Assembly: GCF_018446385.1 (NCBI RefSeq)
Contig: NC_055991.1
Coordinates: forward strand, 119,331,794 to 119,395,793
Direction of reading: 5' to 3'
DNA length: 64,000 bases
DNA from: Zingiber officinale
Taxonomy: Eukaryota; Streptophyta; Magnoliopsida; Zingiberales; Zingiberaceae
Translations under genes and position numbers: made by a program
The notes under the pieces: model-generated
What the model saw: only the letters and a program-made list of their open reading frames with translations
What the model was told of the DNA's origin: nothing
The model's database searches: none
In this document: positions 1 to 11,704 of the stretch, in pieces
Numbering within the stretch: position 1 is the stretch's first letter
Layout of the letters: each line of letters starts with the position of its first letter

Positions 1-1170
1 ATTTTTTTTTTTCGAACGAAAAATTCTGAAGAGTGTCTTTACTTAGACATTATTAAATATTTTACACTTAAAAGTTCTTATTTTGAATTTACCTTAGACT
101 TGTTTATAACCCCAATTTTTATATGATCAAAGGGGGAGAAGTATGTTAAGTCTAGGGGGAGGTACTATAATTTTCAATTGAAAAATATTTGGACTTATTT
201 GAATATAAATTGTTTTTATTGCATATGGTCACCCTAACTTAACTTGGGTTGCTCACATCAAAAAGGGGGAGATTGTTGGAACCCCAAGGTGTTTTGATGT
301 GATCAAACAAGCTAAGTTAGGTCCTGCGTGTGTTTAACCTTTGTGTCTAAGTGTGCAGGAGTTTAGGAACACAGGAAGTCGAGCGGAAGACGCGGCTAGC
401 GAGAAGGACGGCACGGGGAGAGAGCCGACGGGCTCGGTGCGTCCGAGGGACGAGGTGACCGCGGAAGAGTACACCGGTGGACGAGAAGAACGTGCGCGGC
501 GTTCGAGGGACGAGAAACCGGGAAGGAAGGCTGCTCGAGGAGAAGGCCGGAACTTGGGTTCGGGTGAGCCCTATTCCGGATGGCCGAGATCACCCAAGCT
601 AGCGGAGCCGGAGCGAACAAGACCCGGACCGAGACGATCTGAACCGGAGGCGAAAAAGTCAACGTTGTTGACTTTGGGCTCCAGGGCGCCCGGAGCAGTC
701 CGGGGCGCCCGGAACCCTCCAGGGCGCCCTGAGCAGTAAAATTGACCAGATCGAGTTTTGACTCGATCTGAACGTTGGGGGATAAGTTTTATCCCCCCCA
801 GGGCGCCCGGAACCCTTCCAAGCGCCCCGACCAAGACTATAAATATAGCCTTGGTCTAGAAGCTTAAAAACAACTAACTTGTAATCAATTCCTTCTGTGC
901 TTTCAATTCTGTTCTTTTCATTTGTGCTGTCAACATTGTAAAGAGGCTACTCCGCCAGAGGAGAATCAGATAGTGCGCTTACATTCCTTGGATTAGCAAT
1001 CCCCTGATTGCAAACCAAGTAAAACTCTGGTGTCTGCTTTTTTTTACTTAGTCTCTTTTATTTATTTATTACAAGTGTTCATTATATAGTTGAAATCCGA
1101 GAAAGGTTCAAGTTTTATTTTGTAGGGCAATTCACCCCTCCCCTCTTGCCGGCCTCCAAAGGGACCAACA
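1..1170 (+). mobile_element. 3' end of a SIRE-type Ty1/Copia LTR retrotransposon
   Basis: Only the last part of the element is in the window. Positions 1-273 are non-coding internal DNA with several AGGGGGAG purine boxes. A polypurine tract (about 261-272) runs directly into an LTR that opens TGTTGGAACCCC and closes GGGACCAACA. The PPT form and the LTR opening match the SIRE/Maximus lineage of Copia as I know it. The 5' LTR and coding region lie to the left, outside the window, so neither age nor the target duplication can be read. It adjoins, and probably inserted into, the hAT element that starts next to it. Confidence 0.85.
274..1170 (+). repeat. 3' LTR of the SIRE-type element (897 bp)
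   Basis: Bounded by TG...CA with the short inverted ends TGTTGG/CCAACA. At 680-830 it holds a cluster of the palindrome GGGCGCCC, followed by a TATA box TATAAATA at 838-845, so the cluster lies in U3 just upstream of the likely transcription start. The R/U5 side contains the usual pyrimidine-rich stretch before the end. Confidence 0.85.
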
Positions 1171-1786
1171 GGTTAGATGTCGGGCTAGTTCCGATTCTAG
1201 ACTCCCAAAATTGATAGACTGACATTTTTTATAGGATCGTTGAAACTGTCGATTCATAGTCGTTGAGGGGAGGTGGGCTGTTTTTTGAATTTTTTTTTTC
1301 AATGGTAAGATTATTTGACAACTTTTTTTTATCAATGACTATGATTTAATTTTTATTAATATTCAAACTCTATAAATAGGAAATTCATTTTATTATCTTC
1401 ACTCACATCTTCTCTACTCTCATTTTTAATTTCGCATTCTCTACACATTTTTAACTCCAAGTCTCCATTTCTATGCACTTTCATTTTCAATTTTCAACTA
1501 CAATAGGGTCTTAGAGGTTCATCATCTCGATCTTAGAGGAGAAAGAAAATAGTAAATCCACATGAGGACCCCCAACATTCAATCCACCGATAATGAGACC
1601 GAGTACTTTCCGATTCTGACACTCGAAACACAAAGTACCTATTGAGGTAATTTCCCTAGGTCAAGTTTGACCAGTTTGACTAAGCTTGAGTTGAGTCAAG
1701 TTTGAGTCAGGATTTGAGTTTTGATGTTTGACAATATAAGGAGATTGCTGGAGCAATCGTCCGATTGTGGAGATGGTCAAATGATT

Positions 1787-3217
1787 TGTTGGTGCAATAT
1801 CCCTCAGGTCAAGGTTGACCTGGTTGACCAAGCTGAGTCTTGGTTTGGGTTTAGATGTTTGACAATAAGATATTAATTGAAGAAGAGTCAAGTAGGTCAA
1901 GGATGACCGGATACTTGACTGGGAAGTCCTAACTGGGATGTTAGGCAGGAGGAAAATCCTGGTGAGTGAAGCCAGGTGAAAGACCTAGTGAGTGAAGCTA
2001 GGCAATTGGGAAGTCCTAGTGAGTGAAGCTAGGCAGGAGAAAAATCCTGGTGAGTGAAGCCAGGTGAAAGACCTAGTGAGTGAATCTAGGCAATTGGGAA
2101 AGTCCTGGTGAGTGAAGCCAGGCAAGAGAAATCCAGATGGGTCAAGGTTGACCAGACATCTAGTGAGAGTCCAAGTAGGTCAAAGGAATTGACCGGATAC
2201 TTGGCACGAGGAAGAAAAGTCCAAGTAGGTCTTAGGGAGTGACCGGATACTTGGCAAGAAGAGAAAAGTCAAGTGGGTCAAAGGTTGACCAGACACTTGG
2301 TGAGAGAGTCCTAGCTGGCCAGGGTGACCGGATGCTAGGTCTTATGTACCAACAAGTCATGGTTGACTAGATGTTGGTTTAGGGGCTTTGGGCTTGGTTT
2401 TGGGCAAAACCAAGGTTTGGATTGATCCGTGGATTGATTCGGTTTGGATTGATCCGTGGATTGATCCAGTTTGGATCGATCGGTGGATCGATCCGAAAGA
2501 TCTGGATCGATCCACCGATCGATCCGGTGAGTCCCAGCGAGAACCTCTGGATCGATCCGTGGATCGATCGAGGTCCCAATCGATCGGTGGATCGATTGGG
2601 ACGCCGCTGCGATAAGTCTTGGATCGATCCGTGGATCGATCCGAAGTTTTTCAGCGATAGGCGCTGGATCGATCCGTGGATCGATCCAGCCTCCATCGAT
2701 TGGGAGCAATCCAATCGATTGGGATTCAACCGTTAGCGTCGTTGGTAGAACTTCTAGCGATCTCAAGAACTTCACCGATTCATTCCAGATTCAACACGGC
2801 TCCCAGACCTCTCTAAGCTCCTCACCGCCAGTTCTTGAAGGTTCTTGGAGGTTCATCCAAGTCAAGAGGCGAGTTGCAACGAGAAGAAGAAGAAGCTAGG
2901 GTTTTATTGCATTTCTTGTAAGCTTTTGCTTATTCTTTACTACCCTTTCTTCTTCTTGTACTGAGAGTCTTGTAGGGTTTCTCCGCCCTCGGTAGTTACC
3001 GAAAAGGAGTGTTTTCATAGTGGAGGGTGCGTGCGTGGTGTGGATCCTTGGATTAGTCATCTCCGTTGGAGGTGGATACCAAGTAAACTCCTAGTGTTAG
3101 CGTGTTTGTGTTTGTTTATGTATTTTCCGCTGCGCATTCTTGAAGAAACAAGCAACACCGAGCAACGAGCACGCGACGAGCTATTCACCCCCCCTCTAGC
3201 TACTTTTGGTCCTAACA
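1787..3217 (+). repeat. 5' LTR of gag-only element 1
   Basis: 1431 bp, TGTTGGTGCA...GGTCCTAACA. The first 600 bp consist of imprecise repeats of an AAGTCCTGGTGAGTGAAGCCAGG-like unit. A cluster of GGATCGATCC palindromes follows at about 2410-2720, then an AT-poor leader region. Confidence 0.9.
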
Positions 3218-3219
3218 AG

Positions 3220-3231
3220 TGGTATCAGAGC
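3220..3231 (+). promoter_or_regulatory. Primer binding site (tRNA-iMet) of gag-only element 1
   Basis: TGGTATCAGAGC, two bases after the 5' LTR, is complementary to the 3' end of plant initiator methionine tRNA, the usual primer of Copia elements. Confidence 0.9.
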
Positions 3232-3292
3232 AAGGCCGCTCTTCACCGGAATCATCGCCGGAAGGGTCAAGCATATCAAGAAAAGCTAGAGG

Positions 3293-5053
3293 GTGAAGAA
3301 GTTGGAGCAAATTCTTCAAGTTCAAGACTTTATCAAGCTCAACTTCAAGATGCAATTCCAAGATGGGCTTGGATTTGACACAAGGGTGGCTCCACCATAC
3401 ACTTCTACGAGTTTCGATTCTTGGAAATCAAGAATCGAAAATTTTCTTATGATGGAGATAGAGCAATGGTTTGCTCTAATGGAAGGCTTCAAGGCTCCAA
3501 GAAATTCAAAGGGCAAAGTTCTAAAGAAAAGCAAATGGAGCCCAGAGCAAGTCCAAAGGTGCGAGGCAAATGACAAAGTGACCAAGCTTTTGGTCAATTT
3601 ATTGCCAAGCACCATCCTTTGCAAAATTGGAGAGCTTGAAGATGCAAAGGAGCTATGGAGCAAATTGGCCAAGCTTCATAAAGAGATCCCCTCCACTGTA
3701 CAAGATCATGAAGAATCCAGAGAGGGTGACTCTTTGGAGCAAGACCAAGAGGAGGACTCCGAGGTTGAGAGATGCTCAACCTCCGAAGAAGAGGAAATCC
3801 AAGAAGCTTCATCCTCAAGGGAATGCAACGAAGGGAACAAGGAGGGAGCATACTCCTTGTTTCATGTTCAAGATGATGAAGCCTCCACCTCTAGGATTGA
3901 GGGGGAGCAATCCTTGGTGACTCCGGATCAAGAAGAAGGAGAAGCTTCTACATCCGGGTCAAGTGACGAAGAAGAAGATGGTGCCACCTCCGAAATTCAA
4001 GAAATAGCAAATGGAGGAGCAAGTGCCATCCCTACACAAGAAGGTATAAATGTTTCAATTAAAAATAAAAATCATATAATATGTTTTGAGTGTAGGGAAA
4101 GTGGGCACTACAAGAGCAAGTGTCCCAACTTGGCCAAGAAGAAGGGCAAGGAGAAGCCCGAGGAGACCATTCCCGGAACAAAGAAGAGCAAGGAGCATAT
4201 CATATGCTTCTCTTGCAATCAAAAGGGGCATTACCGGAATCAATGCCTCAAGGGGAAGAAGATGGTCAAGGCTCAAGGAGGCATTAGTCAAAGGGGAGCC
4301 TCCAAGGTAAAGAAGAAGGTAACATTTATTGAGCCTACTCCTTTACATTATGGTAAAAAGCATGATAGTTCTAATTTTTATCATTTTAATGCGATTTACC
4401 ATAAGAATAGGAAGCATGAGGGCTTTAAGGAAAAGCATGTGGCCCTACATGCCAAAACTACTACACCTAAGGCTAGGAATGTAGGTAAAAGTCTAGGCAA
4501 GAACTCTAAGGATTGTAGCTACAAGCCTAGAAACAAAAATGCTCATGGACTTAATGGAAAACCAAAAACTAAGGACTTAGTGATGGAAAATCAAGTCTTG
4601 AGGTCAAGACTTGATAAAATGGAAAAGACCCTAAGAAGGATGGAAAATATCTTATTAGGCCAAAATGAGCATAGCCTAGGTCTAGGAGCACAAAGGTCAT
4701 CCAATGGTCATAGAGGTTTGGGATACAAACCCAAAGCTAAAAAGGATGTGCCTAGTTATCATAGGGTTCCATATAGCTATGGAACAAACCCTAAGTCTAG
4801 AGGTCAAGTCCAAGATACAAGGGAAGATATCCCTAGAAGTATCTTTGCAACCAAAGTGACTAAGAAAGTCACTAACAAGGTCACAAGGGAGGCTATCCCT
4901 AGAGTTGACCTAGAAAATGTGACCAAGGCTTCTAAGAAGCCCAACAAGGTCACTTGGAAGGTATCTAGGGAAGTTATCCCTAGTGAGTACCTAGAGCATC
5001 CAAGGAGCACCAATAGGTGTTGGGTTCCTAGGAGCATTTTCTCTACCCCATAA
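3293..5053 (+). CDS. Copia-type Gag of element 1
   Basis: A 586-residue retroelement capsid/nucleocapsid protein. The N-terminal part (FDSWKSRIENFL, about residues 40-130) resembles the gag-polypeptide of Copia elements (DUF4219/UBN2 type). An acidic Ser/Glu-rich linker follows. Two CCHC zinc knuckles, CFECRESGHYKSKCP and CFSCNQKGHYRNQC, sit near residues 265-320, ahead of a basic C-terminal half. It forms the particle and binds the element's RNA. The frame starts shortly after the primer site and no pol follows. The frame looks whole. The functional assignment rests on the zinc knuckles and context. Confidence 0.8.
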   Translation: MKKLEQILQVQDFIKLNFKMQFQDGLGFDTRVAPPYTSTSFDSWKSRIENFLMMEIEQWFALMEGFKAPRNSKGKVLKKSKWSPEQVQRCEANDKVTKLLVNLLPSTILCKIGELEDAKELWSKLAKLHKEIPSTVQDHEESREGDSLEQDQEEDSEVERCSTSEEEEIQEASSSRECNEGNKEGAYSLFHVQDDEASTSRIEGEQSLVTPDQEEGEASTSGSSDEEEDGATSEIQEIANGGASAIPTQEGINVSIKNKNHIICFECRESGHYKSKCPNLAKKKGKEKPEETIPGTKKSKEHIICFSCNQKGHYRNQCLKGKKMVKAQGGISQRGASKVKKKVTFIEPTPLHYGKKHDSSNFYHFNAIYHKNRKHEGFKEKHVALHAKTTTPKARNVGKSLGKNSKDCSYKPRNKNAHGLNGKPKTKDLVMENQVLRSRLDKMEKTLRRMENILLGQNEHSLGLGAQRSSNGHRGLGYKPKAKKDVPSYHRVPYSYGTNPKSRGQVQDTREDIPRSIFATKVTKKVTNKVTREAIPRVDLENVTKASKKPNKVTWKVSREVIPSEYLEHPRSTNRCWVPRSIFSTP

Positions 5054-7410
5054 ATGGGTTGGAGAGTGTCAACTCCGATTAGAAGGGTAGTTAACCCAAC
5101 TTTGAGGAAATTGACACTCAAGGAGCATTTTCAAGGTTTTGTTAACCTTTGAAAATGAAATGGAATTATTATTTACTCCTTGAAAGAGTAACATGTGTCT
5201 ATTGGTGGAAAAATTGATTTTATCTTAAAATGACACAAATTAGAAAAATATAAGAAATACCAAGTTGGGACTTTGGTATTTTCTTAGTGCTACTCTTGTA
5301 GGAAAATGAAATATGCCAACATTTGAGGATATGCTTAATTTTTAAGTGGCATAAACAAATCAAGAGAAATAAGAAATGTCAATTTAGGCTTTGGCATTTC
5401 TTTGAAGCATTTAGGGCAATCTAGGTTTAATGTTTTAAATTAAAACAAGTGGTATCGTTTTAAGTTAAAACAAGTGGTATATTTTGAGTTTAGCTAAGTG
5501 ATTAAGGATATTTGGATAGGTAATCTAGGTATATTTTATTTATGCTAAACCTTGCCATGATTATTTGCCCATCATATGCCATGACATCATGTCTATTTTT
5601 AATTCATTGTTTTATTATGAAAAATCCAAAAATACCATGTCATGACATTCATACATCATGTAGTAATAGGATATTTTCTTTTGAAAATTATTTTCTTTTG
5701 ATGTATGCCATAACATAATCATGCATTAAGTTTAATTCCTTGTAATTAAGGACGAATGGCATTTAACAACAATTATTGACAAGTGACATCCTAGGTGGAT
5801 GTCTAATATCTCTAGAATGCCTAGATAGATATGCATGATCCCTAGATTAGGGCAAAACCAAAATCTCACATCTCACAAGGACTATAAGGTGACTTGTACG
5901 TGTTTTAGTGTACATTAGATACAAGTGAGATGTTAGGTAGATGAACAAAACTCAAGATGTTGATTTAGTGCATTCTTTTGAGTTTTAGGTTCATCAAAAC
6001 ACATAGTTATGTGTTTTCCCATCATTGGGAAAGCTAATGTACAAGTCATGTGCATTATGCCCAAGGAACATGATGGGATATTGGTTTTGAAAATGTTTTT
6101 AAAATGTTTTTGGAAAACCTTGGTGAAGGCTACCTTTTGATAGTAATCACCATTGAATAGTTAGACACAAACTTGAAGAAAACACTAAAGTTTTTGCAAG
6201 TTTTCAAGTTTGTGTCAATCTTTGAAAATATGATATATTTTCATAGAAAGCTATTTTTCCATGATTAAGTATGCCCTAAATAATGTCTATACGAAATTTC
6301 ATGATTTTTGGATTTTTGTAGAATTTTCTAGGGGTTTCTGAAGTTGACTGAAATGGAATTTCAGCAACTATCAGAGCTCCGATCGATCCATGGATCGATT
6401 GGAGTGCCCGAATCGATCCGTGGATCGATTCAGAAGGCAAGTCTCCCGCGAGCAGAAGCTCGCTGGATCGATCAGCCGATCGATCCAGGTAGTCTGAATC
6501 GATCAGTGGATCGATTCAGAAAGGTTCAATCGATTGGAACCCAACTCCAATCGATCCAAGGTGCTGATTTTAGCTAGGAAGGCCTGATTTCAGCATTTTG
6601 AACCTGTTTTAGTCTACGTAACCATTCTAAACCCCTCAATACACATTTGTGTACATAAAAAAGGGTGTTTTCGTGTTGAAAACAAGGATAGATTGGTTAA
6701 GGGAGGCTAAGTTGAAGTTTAGGTTGAGGTTTGTTTCAAATTTTGAACATTTGAACCTCAAAACTTCTAAATCTGGGTTTCCTAAAGGTTTAGAGATTCC
6801 AAGTCATTGTTGGTGCAATGACAGAAGTTACCACCATGTCTTTAGGGGGAGGGACTCTTTAAAGGCATGAAAATTATTTTCATGAACCTTGGAAGGTGGT
6901 TAACCTTCTTTAAAGAAAATGCTCATGTATGAGCTTTTTGAACTTGAAATGGGGAGTGAATATCCTCATTATTTCAAGTGGGAACTCAAGTGGTTAGAAA
7001 ATACTCAAGGTTGAATATTTGTCTACATTGAGGGAGAAGTTAAGGATAAATGAAGGGTATGGGACCTTCATTATCGTGTTGATCACAACGAGTGATGTTG
7101 TGAACAACGAGGAACAACTCTTCAGGGGGAGAGTCATCAACAAATGGATTTGTTGACGTGTACCCAAAATTGGGGCAAGGGTTGATGTGTGCCCAAAGAT
7201 GGGTTGATGTGTGTCAATAGGGGGAGAATGAAAGGACGTGTGAAAGGGAGTAAGTTAGACTTTCATTATCTAAGAGGGAGTTTTCCCTCTTAGGGGGAGA
7301 ATGAAAAGCTTAACTTATGCTTTCATTACCTAATGGCATGAAGAATGAGGCTATGGGATTAGCCTAACTTACATGTGGCATTGTAAGTGTTATTGTGGTA
7401 TTGTCAAACA
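5054..7410 (+). other. Non-coding internal region of element 1
   Basis: About 2.4 kb with no long frame and no recognisable pol domain. It holds AT-rich DNA, a second cluster of GGATCGATCC/CAATCGATTG palindromes at about 6375-6560, and repeated AGGGGGAG purine boxes (near 6843, 7134, 7219, 7292) before the true polypurine tract. Confidence 0.8.
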
Positions 7411-7426
7411 TCAAAAAGGGGGAGAT
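7411..7426 (+). promoter_or_regulatory. Polypurine tract of element 1
   Basis: AAAAAGGGGGAGA runs almost directly into the TGTTGG start of the 3' LTR. This is the plus-strand priming site of the element. Confidence 0.85.
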
Positions 7427-8870
7427 TGTTGGTGCAACATCCCTCAGGTCAAGGTTGACCTGGTTGACCAAGCTGAGTCTTGGTTTGGGTTTAGATGTTT
7501 GACAATAAGATATTAATTGAAGAAGAGTCAAGTAGGTCAAGGATGACCGGATACTTGACTGGGAAGTCCTAACTGGGATGTTAGGCAGGAGGAAAATCCT
7601 GGTGAGTGAAGCTAGGTGAAAGACCTAGTGAGTGAAGCTAGGCAATTGGGAAGTCCTAGTGAGTGAAGCTAGGCAGGAGAAAAATCCTGGTGAGTGAAGC
7701 CAGGTGAAAGACCTAGTGAGTGAATCTAGGCAATTGGGAAAGTCCTGGTGAGTGAAGCCAGGCAAGAGAAATCCAGATGGGTCAAGGTTGACCAGACATC
7801 TGGTGAGAGTCCAAGTAGGTCAAAGGGATTGACCGGATACTTGGCACGAGGAAGAAAAGTCCAAGTAGGTCTTAGGGAGTGACCGGATACTTGGCAAGAA
7901 GAGAAAAGTCCAAGTGGGTCAAAGGGATCGACCAGACACTTGGTGAGAGAGTCCTAGCTGGCCAAGGGTGACCGGATGCTAGGTCTTATGTACCAACAAG
8001 TCATGGTTGACTAGATGTTGGTTTAGGGGGCTTTGGGCTTGGTTTTGGGCAAAAACCAAGGTTTGGATTGATTCGTGGATTGATCCAGGTTTGGATTGAT
8101 CCGTGGATTGATCCAAGAGGTTTGGATCGATCGGTGGATCGATCCGGAAGATCTGGATCGATCCACCGATCGATCCGGTGAGTCCCACGAACAGTTCGGA
8201 TCGATCCGTGGATCGATCGAGGTCCCAATCGATCGGTGGATCGATTGGGACGCCGCTACCAGTCCGGATCGATCCGTGGATCGATCTAGAAGTTTTTCCA
8301 GAGCACAGAGGCGCTCTGGATCGATCCGTGGATCGATCCAAAGCCTCCCCAATCGATTGGGATTCGACCGTTGGCGTCGTTTATAGCTGTTGGCGTGCGA
8401 TTTCTTCAGTAGAACTTCACCGATTCATTCCAGATTCAACACAGCTCCTCCCCAGCACTCTCTAAGCTCCTCACCGCCAGTTCTTGAAGGTTCTTGGAGG
8501 TTCATCCAAGTCAAGAGGCGAGTTGCAACGAGAAGAAGAAGAAGCTAGGGTTTTTACTGCATTTCTTGTAAGCTTTTGCTTATTCTTTACTACCCTTTCT
8601 TCTTCTTGTACTGAGAGTCTTGTAGGGCTTCTCCGCCCTCGGTAGTTACCGAAAAGGAGTGTTTTCATAGTGGAGGGTGCGTGCGTGGTGTGGATCCTTG
8701 GATTAGTCATCTCCGTTGGAGGTGGATACCAAGTAAACTCCTAGTGTTAGCGTGTTTGTGTTTGTTTATGTATTTTCCGCTGCGCATTCTTGAAGAAACA
8801 AGCAACACCGAGCAACGAGCACGCGACGAGCTATTCACCCCCCCCCCTCTAGCTACTTTTGGTCCTAACA
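7427..8870 (+). repeat. 3' LTR of gag-only element 1
   Basis: 1444 bp, the partner of 1787-3217. Outside the palindrome cluster (about 8060-8360) the two copies differ at only scattered sites. Within the cluster they differ by gain or loss of short units. Confidence 0.9.
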
Positions 8871-10274
8871 AGATTGACCAGGTTGATGAGAATACAAGTC
8901 AAGTAGATCAACGTTGACAGGAGACTTGACTGGGAAAGTCCTAACTGGAGGTTAGACATTTGGAAAGTCCTAGTGTGGAGCTAAGTTGGAGAAAGTCCAA
9001 ATGAGATCTTGGCAAAAGAAAAGTCCTGGTGAGGAGCCAGGCAATTGGAAAGTCCAAGTGTGATCTTGGCAAAGGAGAAAGTCCTGGTGAGGAGTCGGAC
9101 AATTGGAAAGTCCAAGTGTGATCTTAGTAAAGGGTGTAAGTCCAAGCATGTGGTCTTGGCAAGGTAAGTTCTAGTATGACTTGGCAAGGAAGACCCGACA
9201 ACTAGGGTAAGGCCGAAGGAAGCTCCTGAAGGCAAGGCGTGAAGGATAGGGAGATATCCGAGGGACGCGAGGCTGATGGAGGAGGCTAGAAGGCTATTTC
9301 GAGGTTGGTCTCGGGTGTGGCCAAATGCTAGGCATGGAGACCCAACAGGTCACGGTTGACCGGGAGTGGGTTGGAGACTTTGGACTTGAGTTTGAGTCAA
9401 TTCCAGGATGGTCAATCGATTGGAAATCGATTGAACCAGGGTCCAATCGATCAGCTGATTGATTGGAGTGTGCTGCGAAGGAAGAAATGACCCAATCGAT
9501 TGGTCAATCGATTGGGAGCATGAGTCGTGAGCACAGAGGCCTTCCCAATCAATCGGGCAATCGATTGGGAATCTCCAATCGATCGGTCGATCGATTGGAG
9601 CTGAGAGTTCTCGCGCGATCGCGAGAACACAGAAAGCATCTGAATCGATCGGTGGATCGATTCAGAATGTCACAATCGATTGGCCGATCGATTGTGATTC
9701 GACCGTTTCACAGGATGCAGGTGATGGACAGCTGGGATTGTGCGGAGCTGACGTGGCGATCGATTGGAGTTGATTTCAATCAATTGGGTGCACAAGATAT
9801 AGCCGTTGCGGAGCGTTTTTCTCCACAAATCTTTGCGATTTCTTCCTGCGATTTTTTTTGTGATTTTCAACGAGCTTCTCTGACTTTCACTGCTAGTTCT
9901 TGAAGGCTCTTGAGAGTGTTCTCTCAAGGTTCAAGAGGCAATAACAAGCAACAAGTAAGTAAGAAGAGAGTGTTTTTACTTGTATTTGTATTTCTTCTTC
10001 TTGTGTGAGTTGTTTGTGTGTGAGAGAATTTGTACAAGGCTTCTTCGCTTTCAGCTGTGACCGAGAATGAGGGTTTTCATAGTGGAGGAGCGTGTTGTGT
10101 GTGAATCCTTGGATTAGTCACCTCTTATTGAGGTGGACACCAAGTAAATCTACTTGTTAGCATTGTGTGAGTCTTGTATTTTATTTCCGCTCCATATCAT
10201 CATCAAGACGCAACCAACAAGCGCGCGACGAGACGCTATTCACCCCCCCTCTAGCGGGCACATCGGTCCCAATA

Positions 10275-11704
10275 GTACCAATGTAATTACTTCTAAGGTT
10301 TAGGAAATTCCTCCTCTAAAATCTCTTATTTTCACTAAACAGTTTGAGAATGTCAATCTTTCATTGGTAGAATTACGTTTAAAATGTAAGAACAACAATG
10401 TCTTCTACAAATTTCAAGTCGATGACAGCTATAGGGTCATTGAAATGACATGTAGAAATAAAACACCCAACGGAATATGAACTCGACTGTTCTCAAATAC
10501 AATTATTTAGATTTTCTTCAACTAGCGATAGTATTGATTCTGATTTTTTTAATATATTTTGATAATAAATTAAGAGAATCATTTGCTAAATTTATTTTCG
10601 TAGAATATATTTCTTTTAATTTTATTTTTAAATGCGCATTTGAATTTTTTTTGTAAAAACTCTCTTAATTCATGTGCTAAACATGTTCTTAGAACTGCAC
10701 TTACTCATACAATTAAAAAAATAGTAAAATAAGGGGAAAAGAATTTAATTGATGAATTTAGTAAATTAAATAATGAAGTTTCTTTATGTTCTGATATTTA
10801 GAGTAATTATTGGTAAACACATTCATATATGGGAGTGACTTGTCATTGGATCGATAACTCTTTGAATTTCTAAAAAAGATTATTAGCTTATAGAATTTTT
10901 AATGAATCGCATATTGCTCATAATATCTCACAATTATTATGTTTAATTTTAGAAGAATATGGATTATATTAACTCACAAAAAATTTTCAATATCATTAGA
11001 TAATGTTAATTCCAATATCGCTTGTATAGAAAAACTAAAATTTATTTATCAATCTACTATTGGTGGTTTATTTTTTTATATTCATTGTGTATGTCATGTT
11101 TTAAATTTATATGTTCGATTAAAAATTTTAAAAAAAAAATCATATTCAACCAAATAAAATTATAATTTCTTATTTATGGCCGCATCTATCTATAATGAAA
11201 CAATGAGATATGTTTTATAAAACTAATGGAATGAGACCTAAAAAATTTTCACGTGATGTATAAACATGTTGAATTCAACGTATCAATTATTGCAAGGTGC
11301 ATTTCAATATAAAAAATTATTATGTTTATTTTTTACCCAAAATATTAATATTGATATATATTTATTTTCATAATAATGGAATATCTATCGTAATATTTGT
11401 GAAATTTTAAAAACATTTAACGATACTGAATAACTTTCCGGTGTTTAATTTTCCACTACTCATTTAATTTTATAAAATTTTTCTAGTATAGTATTAGTTT
11501 TAAATAAATATATTAATAATGAATCTTTATCTTCTTATATATTAGCTATTAAACTAAATGGAAAAACTTAAATTTATTTAATTGCATTTGCTTTAGATTC
11601 TAGATTTAAATTAGAAGTCTTACAAAAAAAAATGTTAACTTTGTATTATAACGCTTTAATTTCAATTAAATATTCTTCTTCTCCATCCATTTAATATTAT
11701 ATAT
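10275..11704 (+). pseudogene. hAT transposase, middle part (decayed)
   Basis: All three frames carry pieces of a RICESLEEPER-like hAT transposase. There is a BED-like region near 10330-10480. A catalytic-core segment at 10939-11120 includes SLDNVNSNIACIEKL and GGLFFYIHCVCHVLNL, the equivalent of the conserved GLFHIRC.CHVLNL. A later stretch (about 11260-11680) resembles the DUF4413 region and includes AFALDSRFKLEVLQKK. Many stops and shifts separate them. The piece ends at the target site of the solo LTR at 11705. Confidence 0.7.

Larger units (their letters stand above)
1787..8870 (+). mobile_element. Gag-only LTR retrotransposon 1 (TR-GAG type, Copia-like)
   Basis: A 7.1-kb element with two LTRs (1787-3217 and 7427-8870), an initiator-Met primer site after the 5' LTR, a polypurine tract before the 3' LTR and one long gag frame. 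No protease, integrase or reverse transcriptase can be seen in the 2.4 kb after gag, so it must borrow enzymes. This fits the described plant class of terminal-repeat elements with only GAG (TR-GAG). It lies inside the solo LTR at 1640. The flanks TGATT (1782-1786) and AGATT (8871-8875) are a target duplication with one difference. The LTR pair is close to identical in its first 600 bp, so the insertion looks recent. Gag looks whole. Confidence 0.85.
1640..10274 (+). mobile_element. Solo LTR (Copia-type), interrupted by a nested element
   Basis: The LTR opens TATTGAGG (a decayed TGTTGG end) at 1640 and closes GGTCCCAATA at 10274. It is flanked by a perfect 5-bp duplication GTACC (1635-1639 and 10275-10279). 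Without the nested element (1787-8870) and its duplicated target it is about 1.55 kb. It is related to, but clearly diverged from, the LTR of the element inside it. It shares the opening motif, the repeated AAGTCC...GAAGCCAGG stretches, and a cluster of CAATCGATTG-type palindromes at about 9410-9790. No internal region exists, so it is an LTR-LTR recombination product. Confidence 0.85.

Noticed and set aside
2410-2720. Spaced short repeats resembling a CRISPR array
   Set aside because: Units are palindromes of about 10 bp with irregular spacing inside a plant LTR; there are no 25-40 bp repeats or cas genes.
2335-2775. Long frames open on both strands rich in Asp-Arg-Ser and Trp-Ile-Asp-Pro repeats
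   Set aside because: They are translations of the GATCGATCC palindromes, which contain no stop in several frames, and they lie in LTRs. The same occurs at 6344-6577, 7979-8465, 9463-9903 and 36387-36760.
3220-3231. Possible tRNA gene signal
   Set aside because: It is only the 12-base primer site complementary to initiator tRNA-Met; no tRNA fold surrounds it. No tRNA or rRNA gene was found in the window.
3031-3378. Frame beginning MRGVDPWISHLRWRW, repeated at 8681
   Set aside because: It is identical in the two LTRs of element 1 and runs across the LTR end; it is non-coding leader sequence.
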